Of a DNA stretch of 64,000 nucleotides, positions 26,717-34,992 are shown in pieces (positions within the stretch are counted from its first letter, which is position 1; every line of letters starts with the position of its first letter). The notes under the pieces were generated by a model. The model was not told where the DNA came from. It ran no database searches and saw only the letters and a program-made list of their open reading frames with translations. Location of the stretch: NCBI RefSeq assembly GCF_030296615.1, contig NZ_AP027732.1, positions 186,001 to 250,000 of the forward strand, given 5' to 3'. The DNA comes from Frondihabitans sucicola. GTDB taxonomy: Bacteria; Actinomycetota; Actinomycetes; Actinomycetales; Microbacteriaceae. Made by a program: the position numbers and the translations under genes.

Positions 26717-27421
26717 TCAGGCGGTGCTGACCGCCCAGGATGCTGCGTTCAGCAGCAGCGTCTGCACGGGCGTCTCGAGCAGGTCGTCGGGGTGACCGAG
26801 GCTGGTGTAGAACGTTTTTCGGTTATCAGGTTTGCCGTACCAGGCGACCAGTCCAGGGTGGGAGTCGGTCTCTGGGTTGATTGGCGAGCCTTCGAGGATG
26901 GGGCGGCACCATGGCTGCGGGTCCGTGACGTAGAGCCACGAGCGCACGGTGAAGGCGTCCGGGAGGCCGTGGATGAGCTCGCTCGGGGCGCTGTCGTCCA
27001 CGGTGACGCGGGTTCGCGACGAGTGTCCGTGGTGGCTTATCCAAGGCGAGCCGAGAATGTCGCGGCCGAAGCCGGCGTTCCACGATGCCCAAGCGGATGA
27101 GTCTGGGAAGTGGAAGGCGTGGGTCGAAGTTCGCAGGCCGATGACGGGTCGTTTGCTGTCCAGGTACTTCTGGATGCTCCTCATCTGATCGTCGGGGAGA
27201 ACGCGGAAGCGTGTGTAGACGATAAGGAGGTCGGCGTTGTCGATGGCGTCGATGTTGTCGAAGCTCGACTCGGGAAAATCTGGCTCGTCGTCAATGATGT
27301 CGGGGATGAGGAGGTCGACGTGGGCGTCGAGCTTCTCGGAGAGAAGCGTGGCGATGGGGGCGAGAGTCTGGTGAGAGTCGTATTCCGGTTCCCCGGCGAG
27401 GATGACAATGCGCAGGGTCAT
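26717..27421 (-). CDS. ThuA-like protein
   Basis: A 234-residue protein with the ThuA-like glutamine-amidotransferase-type fold: RIVILAGEPEYDSHQTL at the start, LLIVYTRFRVLP, GLRTSTHAF near the nucleophile-elbow position, WISHHGHSSRTRV and VAWYGKPDNRKTFYTSLGHPDDL near the C-terminus. In Sinorhizobium, ThuA with the Gfo/Idh/MocA enzyme ThuB takes part in trehalose breakdown through 3-ketotrehalose. The presence here of Gfo/Idh/MocA genes and an ABC importer fits that type of chemistry. ATGA overlap with the dehydrogenase upstream. Confidence 0.78.
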   Translation of the reverse strand: MTLRIVILAGEPEYDSHQTLAPIATLLSEKLDAHVDLLIPDIIDDEPDFPESSFDNIDAIDNADLLIVYTRFRVLPDDQMRSIQKYLDSKRPVIGLRTSTHAFHFPDSSAWASWNAGFGRDILGSPWISHHGHSSRTRVTVDDSAPSELIHGLPDAFTVRSWLYVTDPQPWCRPILEGSPINPETDSHPGLVAWYGKPDNRKTFYTSLGHPDDLLETPVQTLLLNAASWAVSTA

Positions 27422-28461
27422 GATGCGGTCCGGGCTGCAAGAGCGTCAGCAGTGGCGCCGAACGGGTAGAGGATGATCTTTCCGCAAGCTCCGGCGTCTT
27501 GAAGATCCATGGCCGCGCTGACTTCTTCCAGGGGCATGCGGTGCGTGATTTGGGTGTCGATCAGCGTTCGGGAGCGTCGGATCGACGTCCACATGGCGTC
27601 GCTGCTGGTGAGGTGGTTCCAGTGCCAGCAGGCGTGCAGGGTCATGCCCGACGGGATGACGGGGCCGAGGGTCAGTTCATTGGTCCACGCGACGACGCCC
27701 AGGTCGGCGCGAGGCCGCAGCAGGGTCATGAGGCCTGCGCCGGCCGACCGTGCACCGCTGGTTTCGATGCCTTTGTCGGCACCCCACCCGCCGGTCGCTT
27801 CCTTGATCGTCTTGGCGGTGTCGGGGTCTCGCGGGTCGAGGACGGCGGCGCCCATGCGTCCGGCGAGATCAGCCCGGTACTCCTGCGTTTCCAGGGCATA
27901 GACGCGGGCGCCGCGGGTGACGGCTTGGGCGATGCCGCCGAGGCCGACGGGGCCGCAGCCGGAGATGACGACGGTGTCGAGGGCGTTGGTGGATAGCCGC
28001 TGATGCGCTTGAAAGGTGGGGCCAAATCCGCAGCATGCCATCGCGGCATGCTCGAGGCTGATGTCGTCGGGGACGGGCACGAGGAGCCAGTCCGGTTTGA
28101 GGACGTATTGGGCAACGGTTCCGGTTCCGAATGCGGAACCGGTCTCGGTGAGGACGTCTCGCTGGAAGGGGCAGTAGATGTGTTCGCCGCTGAGGCAATA
28201 GCGGCATCGCCCGCAACCGAATTGCGGCATGACGACGACGCGTTGTCCCGTCGTCACTCGGGTGGACGTCCCAGCGTCGATGACGATCCCGGCCGCTTCA
28301 TGACCGACATGGTCAGTGAGGTTTCCCGACGCTCGGTCCCGGTACTCGGTGCAAAGGGGTGCGACGAGGATCTGGACGACGACGACGTCGCCGCCAGAGT
28401 GAGGGTCAGATTGCTCGACGATGTCAACGACACCGGGGGCGGTGATGGTGGCAGCTTTCAT
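27418..28461 (-). CDS. Zinc-dependent alcohol/polyol dehydrogenase (MDR family)
   Basis: About 347 residues from ATG 28461, which overlaps the upstream stop (ATGA); the longer open frame is not needed. Catalytic zinc ligands are visible as Cys in APLCTEYRD and His/Glu in VGHEAAG. The structural-zinc cluster is CGRCRYCLSGEHIYC. The nucleotide-binding motif is SGCGPVGLGGIAQAV. It would oxidise a sugar alcohol or a sugar hydroxyl with NAD(P). Part of the long minus-strand operon; the exact substrate is unknown. Confidence 0.85.
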   Translation of the reverse strand: MKAATITAPGVVDIVEQSDPHSGGDVVVVQILVAPLCTEYRDRASGNLTDHVGHEAAGIVIDAGTSTRVTTGQRVVVMPQFGCGRCRYCLSGEHIYCPFQRDVLTETGSAFGTGTVAQYVLKPDWLLVPVPDDISLEHAAMACCGFGPTFQAHQRLSTNALDTVVISGCGPVGLGGIAQAVTRGARVYALETQEYRADLAGRMGAAVLDPRDPDTAKTIKEATGGWGADKGIETSGARSAGAGLMTLLRPRADLGVVAWTNELTLGPVIPSGMTLHACWHWNHLTSSDAMWTSIRRSRTLIDTQITHRMPLEEVSAAMDLQDAGACGKIILYPFGATADALAARTAS

Positions 28462-29390
28462 GCGGTGCGCTCCAGGATGTTCTGGGTGGTGTTTATGAGC
28501 TCGTGGACAAAGGGCACGGCCGAGGCGGCGTCTCGTTCCGTGTCGGGCCAGAAGCAGAAGTCGACGGTCCACCACGGCAGCCGGCCGAGAACGGGGGCGA
28601 CCGCTTGCACGAGGTCGTCAAAATCAATCAACCCTCGCCCGAACGGGACATGTTCGCTGGTGTCTTCATCGTGCAGGGTGCCGTCACTGTCGATGATGTG
28701 GAAATGCTTGATGCGGTCGGCTAGGAGGGTGGCGTAACGGGCGACGCCGCCGTCGATATGTTCGGGCTCCCCAAACTGTCGAGCGCTCATGACTGCGGTC
28801 ATGTAGGCGTGGGAGGTGTCGAAGAGAATTCCGAAAGCAGGATTGGTGACGGCGTCGAGGACTCGGAAGACCTCGGAAGGTCTGCTGAGCCAGAATCCGG
28901 GCTCGAACTCCCACACGAGATCGACTCCGGCATCGGCGCATCGTTCCGCGGCACGGGTCCAGGCGGTCGTGAGGCGGTGGAATCGAGCCGGATCGAAAGG
29001 CCCGGGTGCCGCAATGGTGTCGGTACGGAGGATGCTGATGTCCATTCGCTGACAGAACCGGAGGGCACTATCCACCCGAGCGAGGTAATCCTCCAGGGGC
29101 GCATCGGCCGGTGGGGCCGTCGTGAAGTCGGGAGCGAAGGCGGAAATCGACAGCCCATGATTTTGAATGGCGGCTTTGAGCACGGAGGTCGCTGACACGG
29201 TGGCGTAGTCCTCGTCGTGGGGGTGAGGGCGAAATCCATTGATGTCGATCCCGTCGTAACCGGCGTCGGCAACGTAGCGGCACACCCGGTCGAAGCTCCA
29301 AGGGTCGGAGGCATACGGCCCGAAGGAGAACGCCCAGCTCCCAAACGCGACACGGGGCGCCGTCGAAGTGGCGGGGTGTTTGTCCATCAA
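28458..29390 (-). CDS. Xylose-isomerase-like TIM barrel protein, first gene of the long minus-strand operon
   Basis: A 310-residue barrel of the sugar isomerase/epimerase superfamily with strand motifs DGIDINGFRPHPHD, LVWEFEPGFWLS (Glu), ILFDTSHAYM (Asp/His), HFHIIDSDGT and WWTVDFCFWPD. It opens a run of minus-strand genes with overlaps or short gaps that extends to about 13.1 kb, and is divergent from the PAS-AraC regulator, which is its likely controller. Substrate unknown. Confidence 0.8.
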   Translation of the reverse strand: MMDKHPATSTAPRVAFGSWAFSFGPYASDPWSFDRVCRYVADAGYDGIDINGFRPHPHDEDYATVSATSVLKAAIQNHGLSISAFAPDFTTAPPADAPLEDYLARVDSALRFCQRMDISILRTDTIAAPGPFDPARFHRLTTAWTRAAERCADAGVDLVWEFEPGFWLSRPSEVFRVLDAVTNPAFGILFDTSHAYMTAVMSARQFGEPEHIDGGVARYATLLADRIKHFHIIDSDGTLHDEDTSEHVPFGRGLIDFDDLVQAVAPVLGRLPWWTVDFCFWPDTERDAASAVPFVHELINTTQNILERTA

Positions 29391-29399
29391 TGTCTGCTC

Positions 29400-29417
29400 C
29401 TCAGCGTCGTTGCTGAG
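29400..29417. promoter_or_regulatory. Short inverted repeat in the divergent isomerase / AraC intergenic region
   Basis: CTCAGC - six bases - GCTGAG lies 10 bases upstream of the isomerase ATG, and ATTTGTAAAT occurs nearby at about 29477-29486. Either could be a regulator site or part of a leader hairpin. No consensus promoter could be fixed with confidence in the roughly 160 bases between the two genes. Confidence 0.3.
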
Positions 29418-29555
29418 TCACGATGCTAAAAGCCCGTCCGACTCGGCGGATTGCAGATTCCAGCCCCGTATTTGTAAATTCCTAACAGCGCCGCTCTTTG
29501 CGATGGCCTGGATGCTTGTTCCAGCGTGAGAATGAGCGGACACAATAGGGACAGG

Positions 29556-30335
29556 ATGGGTGCGGACATGACATTGCCACTGACGGGTTCCGTCTTGGAT
29601 TTCGGGGCAACGATGGTGCGCGCCTTCGACGACGTCGATGATGTCTTCGTTTTCGTCAAGGATGACCAGCGCCGCTTCGTGGCCTGTTCGTCGCCGCTGG
29701 CACGACTGCTGGGGTATCGAGACGCCCAGCAGATCATCGGGATGCGAGACGAGGAAGTGTCTCCCGAATACTTCGCTGACCACTACCGACGACATGACAC
29801 GAAAATTCTGGAGACCGGTGAAAGTCTCATGGACCTGGTCGAACTCGTCCGGAATGTGGAAGGCGGTTACGACTGGTTCGTGACGACGAAAGTGCCTGTT
29901 CTCGGCAGTGACGGTCGACCGGTCGGACTCGTGGGACACACGCGAGCGTTGACATCCCGGGATCCGTCCACAGAAAAACTGCTCACCTTCGCCCCAGCGG
30001 TCGAGCTCATCTCCGCCCACTATGACCGATCAATAACGGTGGCGGAGATGGCGGCCACGATGAATTTATCCAGTGGTGCGTTCTCCCGAACGTTCAAGGA
30101 TCGGTTCGGATGTACGCCGTATCAGTACCTGCGCCGCACGAGAATAATGGCCGCCTGTGACCTCCTATCCACGACAGACCTTTCCCTGTCGGAAATCTCC
30201 TCACGATCGGGTTTCTACGACCAAAGCCACTTTTCGCGAGAATTCCGAGCCGACCGCGGGCAGACTCCGTCTGCCTACCGCCAGCAATTCAGTGGCGTGC
30301 GATCGCAATACGCCACACGCATTCCCCTGGGATGA
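29556..30335 (+). CDS. AraC-family transcriptional regulator with N-terminal PAS sensor
   Basis: About 259 residues. The N-terminal half is a PAS/PAC domain (about residues 10-135: VFVFVKDDQRRFVACSSPLARLLG, DHYRRHDTKILETGES, YDWFVTTKVPVLGSDGRPVGLVG). The C-terminal half is a two-helix-turn-helix AraC module (about 150-245: ITVAEMAATMNLSSGAFSRTF, LSLSEISSRSGFYDQSHFSR). The usual cupin sugar-binding domain is absent. GTG at 29526 or ATG at 29532, 29556 or 29568 could start it; AGGGA before 29556 makes that a fair choice. It is divergent from the 16-kb minus-strand operon and probably activates it. Confidence 0.88.
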   Translation: MGADMTLPLTGSVLDFGATMVRAFDDVDDVFVFVKDDQRRFVACSSPLARLLGYRDAQQIIGMRDEEVSPEYFADHYRRHDTKILETGESLMDLVELVRNVEGGYDWFVTTKVPVLGSDGRPVGLVGHTRALTSRDPSTEKLLTFAPAVELISAHYDRSITVAEMAATMNLSSGAFSRTFKDRFGCTPYQYLRRTRIMAACDLLSTTDLSLSEISSRSGFYDQSHFSREFRADRGQTPSAYRQQFSGVRSQYATRIPLG

Positions 30336-30344
30336 AAGGTTCGC

Positions 30345-30371
30345 GGAAGGCGGCTGACCCGCCCGCTTTCC
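30345..30371 (+). terminator. Hairpin after the PAS-AraC gene
   Basis: GGAAGGCGG (30345-30353) pairs with CCGCTTTCC (30363-30371), nine pairs with one G-U, ten bases after the regulator's stop. There is no T-run, as is usual for this GC-rich group. Plausible terminator. Confidence 0.45.
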
Positions 30372-30746
30372 TGTCCCGGACAAGTTGAGCCCCGCAAGAA
30401 CAAGAAACGGCATCAACGGCAACGACCCTTACGTCACCCATGCCACAGCGGCAGGGCGGCTAGTCTCCCAAGACTGGTCAATATCGAAATCGAAATCGAC
30501 AAAAGGTTTGCCAACATGGCGGCGGCAGGCGGCGAAGAGCCGATCGGTCACGGCCTCAGCATCGGGTCGGCGTTCTCGGATGGAGTGGCGAAATTACAGG
30601 CGCGGCTACAAGCGACCAGAAGCGGTCGCCGTCATCGAGTCCTAGCCGCCAACGGCCCGACTTCGCAGTCCCCGGTACCGTCTAGGGGCGGATTGGCGTA
30701 CCAGAAACTGGCTCCGCCCAACACTTCCAAAACCATCCGACCCCCG

Positions 30747-30785
30747 AAAGGCCTCGCGCCCAAAAACAGGGCATGCGGGGCCTTT
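30747..30785. terminator. Bulged hairpin, likely terminator
   Basis: AAAGGCC (30747-30753) pairs with GGCCTTT (30779-30785); the inner part (CGC/GCG, GCCC/GGGC) extends the stem with a two-base bulge around an A-rich loop. On the plus strand GTCGTTT follows; on the minus strand it lies about 150 bases after tRNA-Ser, so it may serve either side. Confidence 0.5.
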
Positions 30786-30937
30786 GTCGTTTCGATACGA
30801 GAGCGCTCCCTGTACGCCAGCGCCATCGGGCGAAATCGGCCGGAAAACAAGCGAAAGCCCCCGATGCGAACCGAAGACTTTTTGCTTGGGTCGATATACG
30901 TCATCAAATGAGATGAGATTCGTCATCGACCCTCGAG

Positions 30938-31027
30938 CGGAGCCGGTGGGATTTGAACCCACGGTGCCCAAAAAGGGCACTCCACCTTAGCAGGGTGGTG
31001 CACTAGGCCGAACTATGCGACAGCTCC
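30938..31027 (-). tRNA. tRNA-Ser(GCU)
   Basis: A 90-base class II tRNA. Acceptor arms GGAGCTG (31027 down) and CGGCTCC pair with one G-U; discriminator G; the T-arm has GGGTTCAAATCCC. The anticodon loop reads CTGCTAA with anticodon GCT, and there is a long variable arm (GTGCCC...GGGCAC) as expected for serine. CCA is not encoded. It sits at the right border of the carbohydrate locus. Confidence 0.95.
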
Positions 31028-31339
31028 TGAGTGCCCGGCTGGCGAGCACACGGCCTCCACTATAGCGGCTGCGGAGCCGGGAGCCCATTCGGGAGAGTCC
31101 TGCGATCGTCGCCGGAGGCCGGGTGGGCATCGGTCCCCCATCATGTCCTCCTTAAGACCCACAAAATGCCCCCCGATCTGGGTGCTTCTGTCCCCTTGTC
31201 CTCATTTATGTGGACCCGTAGGGTCATACCAACAGCCCGTTCCACCCCGGTGAAACCCGAAGCTGCTGGAGGGCCCGAATCTTCCAGGAGCCACCGCCGA
31301 ACGAGCCATTCCGTCGCGCATCGATGCCGACACACAGCG

Positions 31340-31379
31340 CCCTGCGAGGCCGAACACCCCTGATCCCGGCCTCGCAGGG
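31340..31379. terminator. Strong hairpin 2 downstream of LCP gene 2
   Basis: CCCTGCGAGGCCG (31340-31352) is perfectly complementary to CGGCCTCGCAGGG (31367-31379), a 13-bp stem with a 14-base loop and no T-run. Second of two consecutive strong stems after the LCP gene. Confidence 0.55.
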
Positions 31380-31420
31380 TCTCACTCCCGTTCTCCCCTG
31401 GGCGGTCGAGTGATACCGAG

Positions 31421-31453
31421 GCCGCCCCGGGAGATGGTTACTCCCGGGGCGGC
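31421..31453. terminator. Strong hairpin 1 downstream of LCP gene 2
   Basis: GCCGCCCCGGGAG (31421-31433) and CTCCCGGGGCGGC (31441-31453) form a perfect 13-bp stem with a seven-base loop, 32 bases past the LCP stop. CTTTCTT follows on the plus strand. A bidirectional or LCP terminator. Confidence 0.7.
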
Positions 31454-31484
31454 CTTTCTTCGCGGGTCGTGCGACCGCGCTCAC

Positions 31485-32829
31485 CTAGAACTTGTAGGCC
31501 ACCGAGCAGGTCTTGTCGGCGGCGGTCTGGCCGGTGAGCCCGCTGATCGTCGAGGTCGGTGCCGTGGCCGTCGGCGTCGAGCCACCCGACGCAGGAGTCG
31601 TCGCACCACCCGACGCAGGAGTCGTCGCACCACCCGACGGCGGCGCGGACGCCCCACCGCCCGAGGCACCAGCACCAGCACCAGTACTCTCCGACCCGAC
31701 GCCCGTGCTCCCGGACGGGATCGTGAACGGCTTGTCCGCCTTGATCGCGTCGAACAGGAGCCCCGCGGTGGTGACGTCGGGCTGGACCTTGCCCGAGTAC
31801 ACGCCCGTGCCACCGGTCGAGCCGGGGTACTGGACGAAGTTGACGTTCTGCAGCGGAAGGTCTTTCAGCGCCGAGCCGATCTCGATCATCGTGCTGGTGT
31901 TGTTGAGGCTGTTCGAGAGCGTCATGTTGCTGGCCGCCGCCCGCGCAAGCTTGTAGAGCTTGGCCGGACTCTTCAGCACGCCGCCCGACTTGATGGTGCG
32001 CAGCATGGACGACAGGTACACCTGCTGCGACGAGATGCGACCGAGGTCGGAGCCGTCGCCGACCCCGTGACGCGTCCGCAGGAAAGCGAGGGCCTCCGCG
32101 CCCTGCAGCGTCGACGATCCGGCTGGCAGGTCGAGGTTCGTGAAGGAGTCGTGGATCGGCTTGTTGACGCAGACCGGCACCCCGCCGATGGCGTTGGTCA
32201 TCTCGATGACGCCGTTGAACGAGATCAGCCCGGCGAACGGGATGTCGAGGCCGGTGAGCCCTTGACGGTCTGCACGACGCAGTTGAGGCCGCCGTACGAG
32301 AAGGCGTTGTTGATCGGCTGCGCCGACATCGCGCTGTACGACCCCTTGCCGTCTTCGCGAGGACAGGACGGGATCGGGACGACGAGGTCGCGGGGGATGC
32401 TGACGGCGGTGGCGTTCGTGTGGTCGGCGGACACGTGCAGGAGGATGTTGACGTCGTTGAGGGTGGCGTCGCGGTGGCCGAACTCGTGCGTGCTCTGCTT
32501 GGCGTCGTTGTCGGTGCCGACGATGAGGATGTTGAATCCGCCGGCGTACGCGCCGATGCCCGCCCCTGCTTCGCCGCCGGCTCGGTCTTCTCGCCGGAGA
32601 GCGCGACGCCGGAGCCGAGATCGTCTCTGATCTGCTTCAGCGCGATCGCCCCGACGGACACGCCACTGACGAGGACCACCGCGACGGCGATCGCGACCGT
32701 CTTCACGACGAAACCGACCGGGCCGCGACGCGCGAGCCTGCCGTGCCGGGCGACACCGGGCTCGTCGGTCGCGCGGGCGGCGCGCGCCGCTCGGCGCGGG
32801 CTCTCGGAGTGGTCGTTCAGGTCGCTCAC
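31485..32829 (-). CDS. LCP family glycopolymer ligase 2 (two frame breaks in assembly)
   Basis: About 448 residues after two repairs. GTG at 32829 has a good ribosome-binding site (AAAGGA). The membrane helix (VKTVAIAVAVVLVSGVSVGAIAL) is followed by the LCP domain in pieces: FNILIVGTDNDAKQSTHEF..., VSIPRDLVVPIPSCP, FLRTRHGVGDGSDLGRISSQQ. The first break is at 32577-32581 (missing C or G in CCGG), the second at CCC 32259-32261 (a fourth C gives QTVKGLTGLDIPFAG). The total length is short by exactly two bases. The C-terminal tail is rich in Ser/Ala/Gly/Thr, like that of the LCP protein at 3586. Confidence 0.85.
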
Positions 32830-33059
32830 ACGGGTCCTTTCACAGGCGGACGAATCGTTCTCGGAAGGCGGACCTCCCGGGGGCGGTAACACCGAGCAGG
32901 ATCACGCGCGGTGCCGTCGAAGGGGCTCGCACCCGGCCGGATCGTGTCGCGGCTCCCCTTCGGCGAGAGGTTCTCGCGAGGGATTCACGACGCCCGGCCG
33001 GTGAACAAGATTTTGAATTGTAGCCGGGAAGACTCCACGAATGTCGAGAGAGCCGCCGG

Positions 33060-33961
33060 TCAGTGAGCTGCGCCGGACTCGGCGACGAGCGCGTCGAGGG
33101 TGATGCGGACCACGCCGCGGGCGGCGCGCTCCGGCCGCATCAGCGCTTCGATCCTGCGCCCCGCTTTCATGTCGGAGAGCGGTTTCAGCAGGAAGCGCCC
33201 GGCTGCCCGCTGCGACGACGACGTGCGCGGCAGCAGCGCGACGCCGTGGCCGGTGGCCACGAGGTTCTCGATCAGCGGCAGGTGCACGGTGCGATGGACG
33301 ACCTCGGCGCGGACGTTCGACACCAGCGACATCGTGGTCAGCACGCGGTCGAGCGGGTATCCCTCCGGCACGCCGATCCAGGGGTCGCCGATGACGTCGG
33401 CCACCGTCACGGTCGATGCGGACGCCAGACGATGGTCGAGCGGCAGAGCCACGTCGAGCGGCTCGCGCAGCAGGGGACGACTGTCAGGCCCGCGGTCGAC
33501 GGAGACGTCACCTCGTCGGACCGGTGCCCGACGACGAGATCGTGGTCGAGCGTGCGCGGGGCGAACTCCTCCTGCCCCACGTCGAGGTCGACGAGGTGGA
33601 GCTCGATGTCGGGGTAGTGCTTCATCCGATCGAGCAGCCCCGGTACGAGCAGTTCGGCGGCGGACGCGAACAGGGCCACCTCGACGCGACCGGCCGTGCC
33701 GCCCCGGAACGCCCGCCACGCCGTCTCGGCCTCGGCGATGGCGGTTTCGATGCGCGCCGATCCGGCGGCGAGCGCTCGCCCTGCGTCGGTGAGCTCGACG
33801 CCTCGCCCGACCCGCCGCACCAGTTCGGCGCCGACCTGTCTCTGCAGCGTCTTGAGCTGCTGCGAGACGGCGCTGGGCGAACGGTGGGTCGCCCTGGCCA
33901 CCGCGGTCACGCTGCCGCGCTCGCCCAGGTCGCGCAGGATCGAGAGCGCGGCGACATCCAT
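33060..33961 (-). CDS. LysR-family transcriptional regulator (frame broken in the middle)
   Basis: About 300 residues after repair. The N-terminal winged helix-turn-helix is clear (LSILRDLGERGSVTAVARATHRSPSAVSQQLKTL). The effector domain continues in another frame from LLREPLDVALPLDHRLA to the stop at 33060. The break is at GGGG 33473-33476; a fifth G gives TAGLTVVPLLREPLDVALP. It is divergent from an EamA-type exporter gene, 71 bases apart; such pairs usually mean the regulator controls the transporter. Confidence 0.87.
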
Positions 33962-34032
33962 GAAGGAAGCCTACAGAGACAGTGCACGACTTTGCGCTTT
34001 TTCTTCATGACGATCCCGGTCACGCTGGAGGC

Positions 34033-34992
34033 ATGACCTCCCGCGATCGTCTCCTGGCGGCCCTCGTCGCCGTCATCTGGGGGCTGAACTTCCCGGCCAC
34101 CGCCCTGGCCCTCGAGCACTTCCCGCCGTTCCTCATGGTGGCGGTGCGGTTCGGCCTGCTCGCGATCCCGACCGTGCTGTTCGTGCCGAGGCCGGCGATC
34201 CCGGTCCGTTGGCTCCTCGCCATCGGAACCGGCCTCGGGATCCTGCAGTTCGCCTTCCTCTACCTCGGGATGTCCGCGGGCATGGAGAGCGGACTCGCGT
34301 CGATCGTGCTGCAGGCGTCGGCGCCGTTCACGGTGCTCATCGCGGCGGCGGCGCTGCGGGAGCGCATCTCCGGCCGGCAGGCGATCGGCATCGGGATCGC
34401 CGCTGCCGGGCTCGCCGCGATCGCCGTCCACCGCGCGCAGGTCTCCGCGATCCTGCCCGTCGCCCTGGTGCTGGCGGCGGCCCTCGGCTGGGCGCTCGGC
34501 AACGTCGCGTCCCGGAAGGCGGCCGCCCCCAACGCCCTGCACCTCACCCTCTGGATGTCGGTGGTGCCTCCGATTCCCCTCTTCGTGCTCTCGTGGGTCT
34601 TCGAGGGGCCGCGGAGAATCGCAGGATCCCTCGGCACCGCTTTCACTCCGGGCGCGCTGCCGTCGCTGTTCGGGCTGCTCTACGTGGTCGTCGTCGCGAC
34701 CGTGGTCGGCTACGGCCTCTGGAACGGGCTGCTCGCCCGCTACCCGTCGAGCACCGTCGCGCCGTTCTCGATGCTGGTGCCGGTGATCGGCGTGCTGGCG
34801 TCGTGGCTGGCGTTCGGGCAGGTCCCCGACGCCGTCGAGCTGGGCGGCGGGGTGCTCGTCGTGGGCGGTGTGCTGTTCGCCAGTCGGCGGCGCCGTGCCC
34901 TGCCGCGCAGCCCAGCAGAACCGGCCGGGGCGGCCGATCGCTTTGCGGAATCGGCTCGCCTCGCCGAGGCTAGTTCCCGACCGCGACCGTGA
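34033..34992 (+). CDS. EamA/DMT-family transporter
   Basis: About 319 residues with ten membrane segments in two EamA repeats: LLAALVAVIWGLNFPATALALEHFPP (first), LQASAPFTVLIAAAALRERISGRQ (end of repeat 1), ALGWALGNVASRKA (repeat 2) and PFSMLVPVIGVLASWLAFGQ. Members export metabolites such as amino acids or toxic analogues. ATG at 34033 gives the normal family start, although GGAGG lies unusually close (one base before the ATG). Divergent from the LysR regulator, its likely controller. Confidence 0.88.
   Translation: MTSRDRLLAALVAVIWGLNFPATALALEHFPPFLMVAVRFGLLAIPTVLFVPRPAIPVRWLLAIGTGLGILQFAFLYLGMSAGMESGLASIVLQASAPFTVLIAAAALRERISGRQAIGIGIAAAGLAAIAVHRAQVSAILPVALVLAAALGWALGNVASRKAAAPNALHLTLWMSVVPPIPLFVLSWVFEGPRRIAGSLGTAFTPGALPSLFGLLYVVVVATVVGYGLWNGLLARYPSSTVAPFSMLVPVIGVLASWLAFGQVPDAVELGGGVLVVGGVLFASRRRRALPRSPAEPAGAADRFAESARLAEASSRPRP

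Larger units (their letters stand above)
30336..30937. other. Intergenic region between AraC regulator and tRNA-Ser
   Basis: 602 bases with no gene I can support. It contains the AraC terminator hairpin and a second hairpin at 30747-30785 (AAAGGCC...GGCCTTT with an internal bulge, followed by GTCGTTT). Small open frames on the minus strand here lack ribosome-binding sites and recognisable products. This is the right edge of the carbohydrate locus, next to a tRNA gene, but no integrase or repeat of the tRNA end was found. Confidence 0.5.
31028..31484. other. Intergenic region between tRNA-Ser and LCP gene 2
   Basis: 457 bases without a supported gene. Contains the upstream region of the tRNA and two strong 13-bp hairpins (31340-31379 and 31421-31453) beyond the stop of the LCP gene. 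Nothing else recognised. Confidence 0.5.

Noticed and set aside
30228..30241. Near match to the operator (TTTCGCGAGAA) at the end of the AraC gene
   Set aside because: Within coding sequence, imperfect, and not in front of any gene.
30632..30907. A 91-codon open frame on the minus strand beside tRNA-Ser
   Set aside because: No ribosome-binding site, no recognisable fold, and it overlaps a terminator-like hairpin.
6076..31027. Prophage or integrative element
   Set aside because: No integrase, capsid, relaxase or transposase genes in the region, although a tRNA gene borders it.
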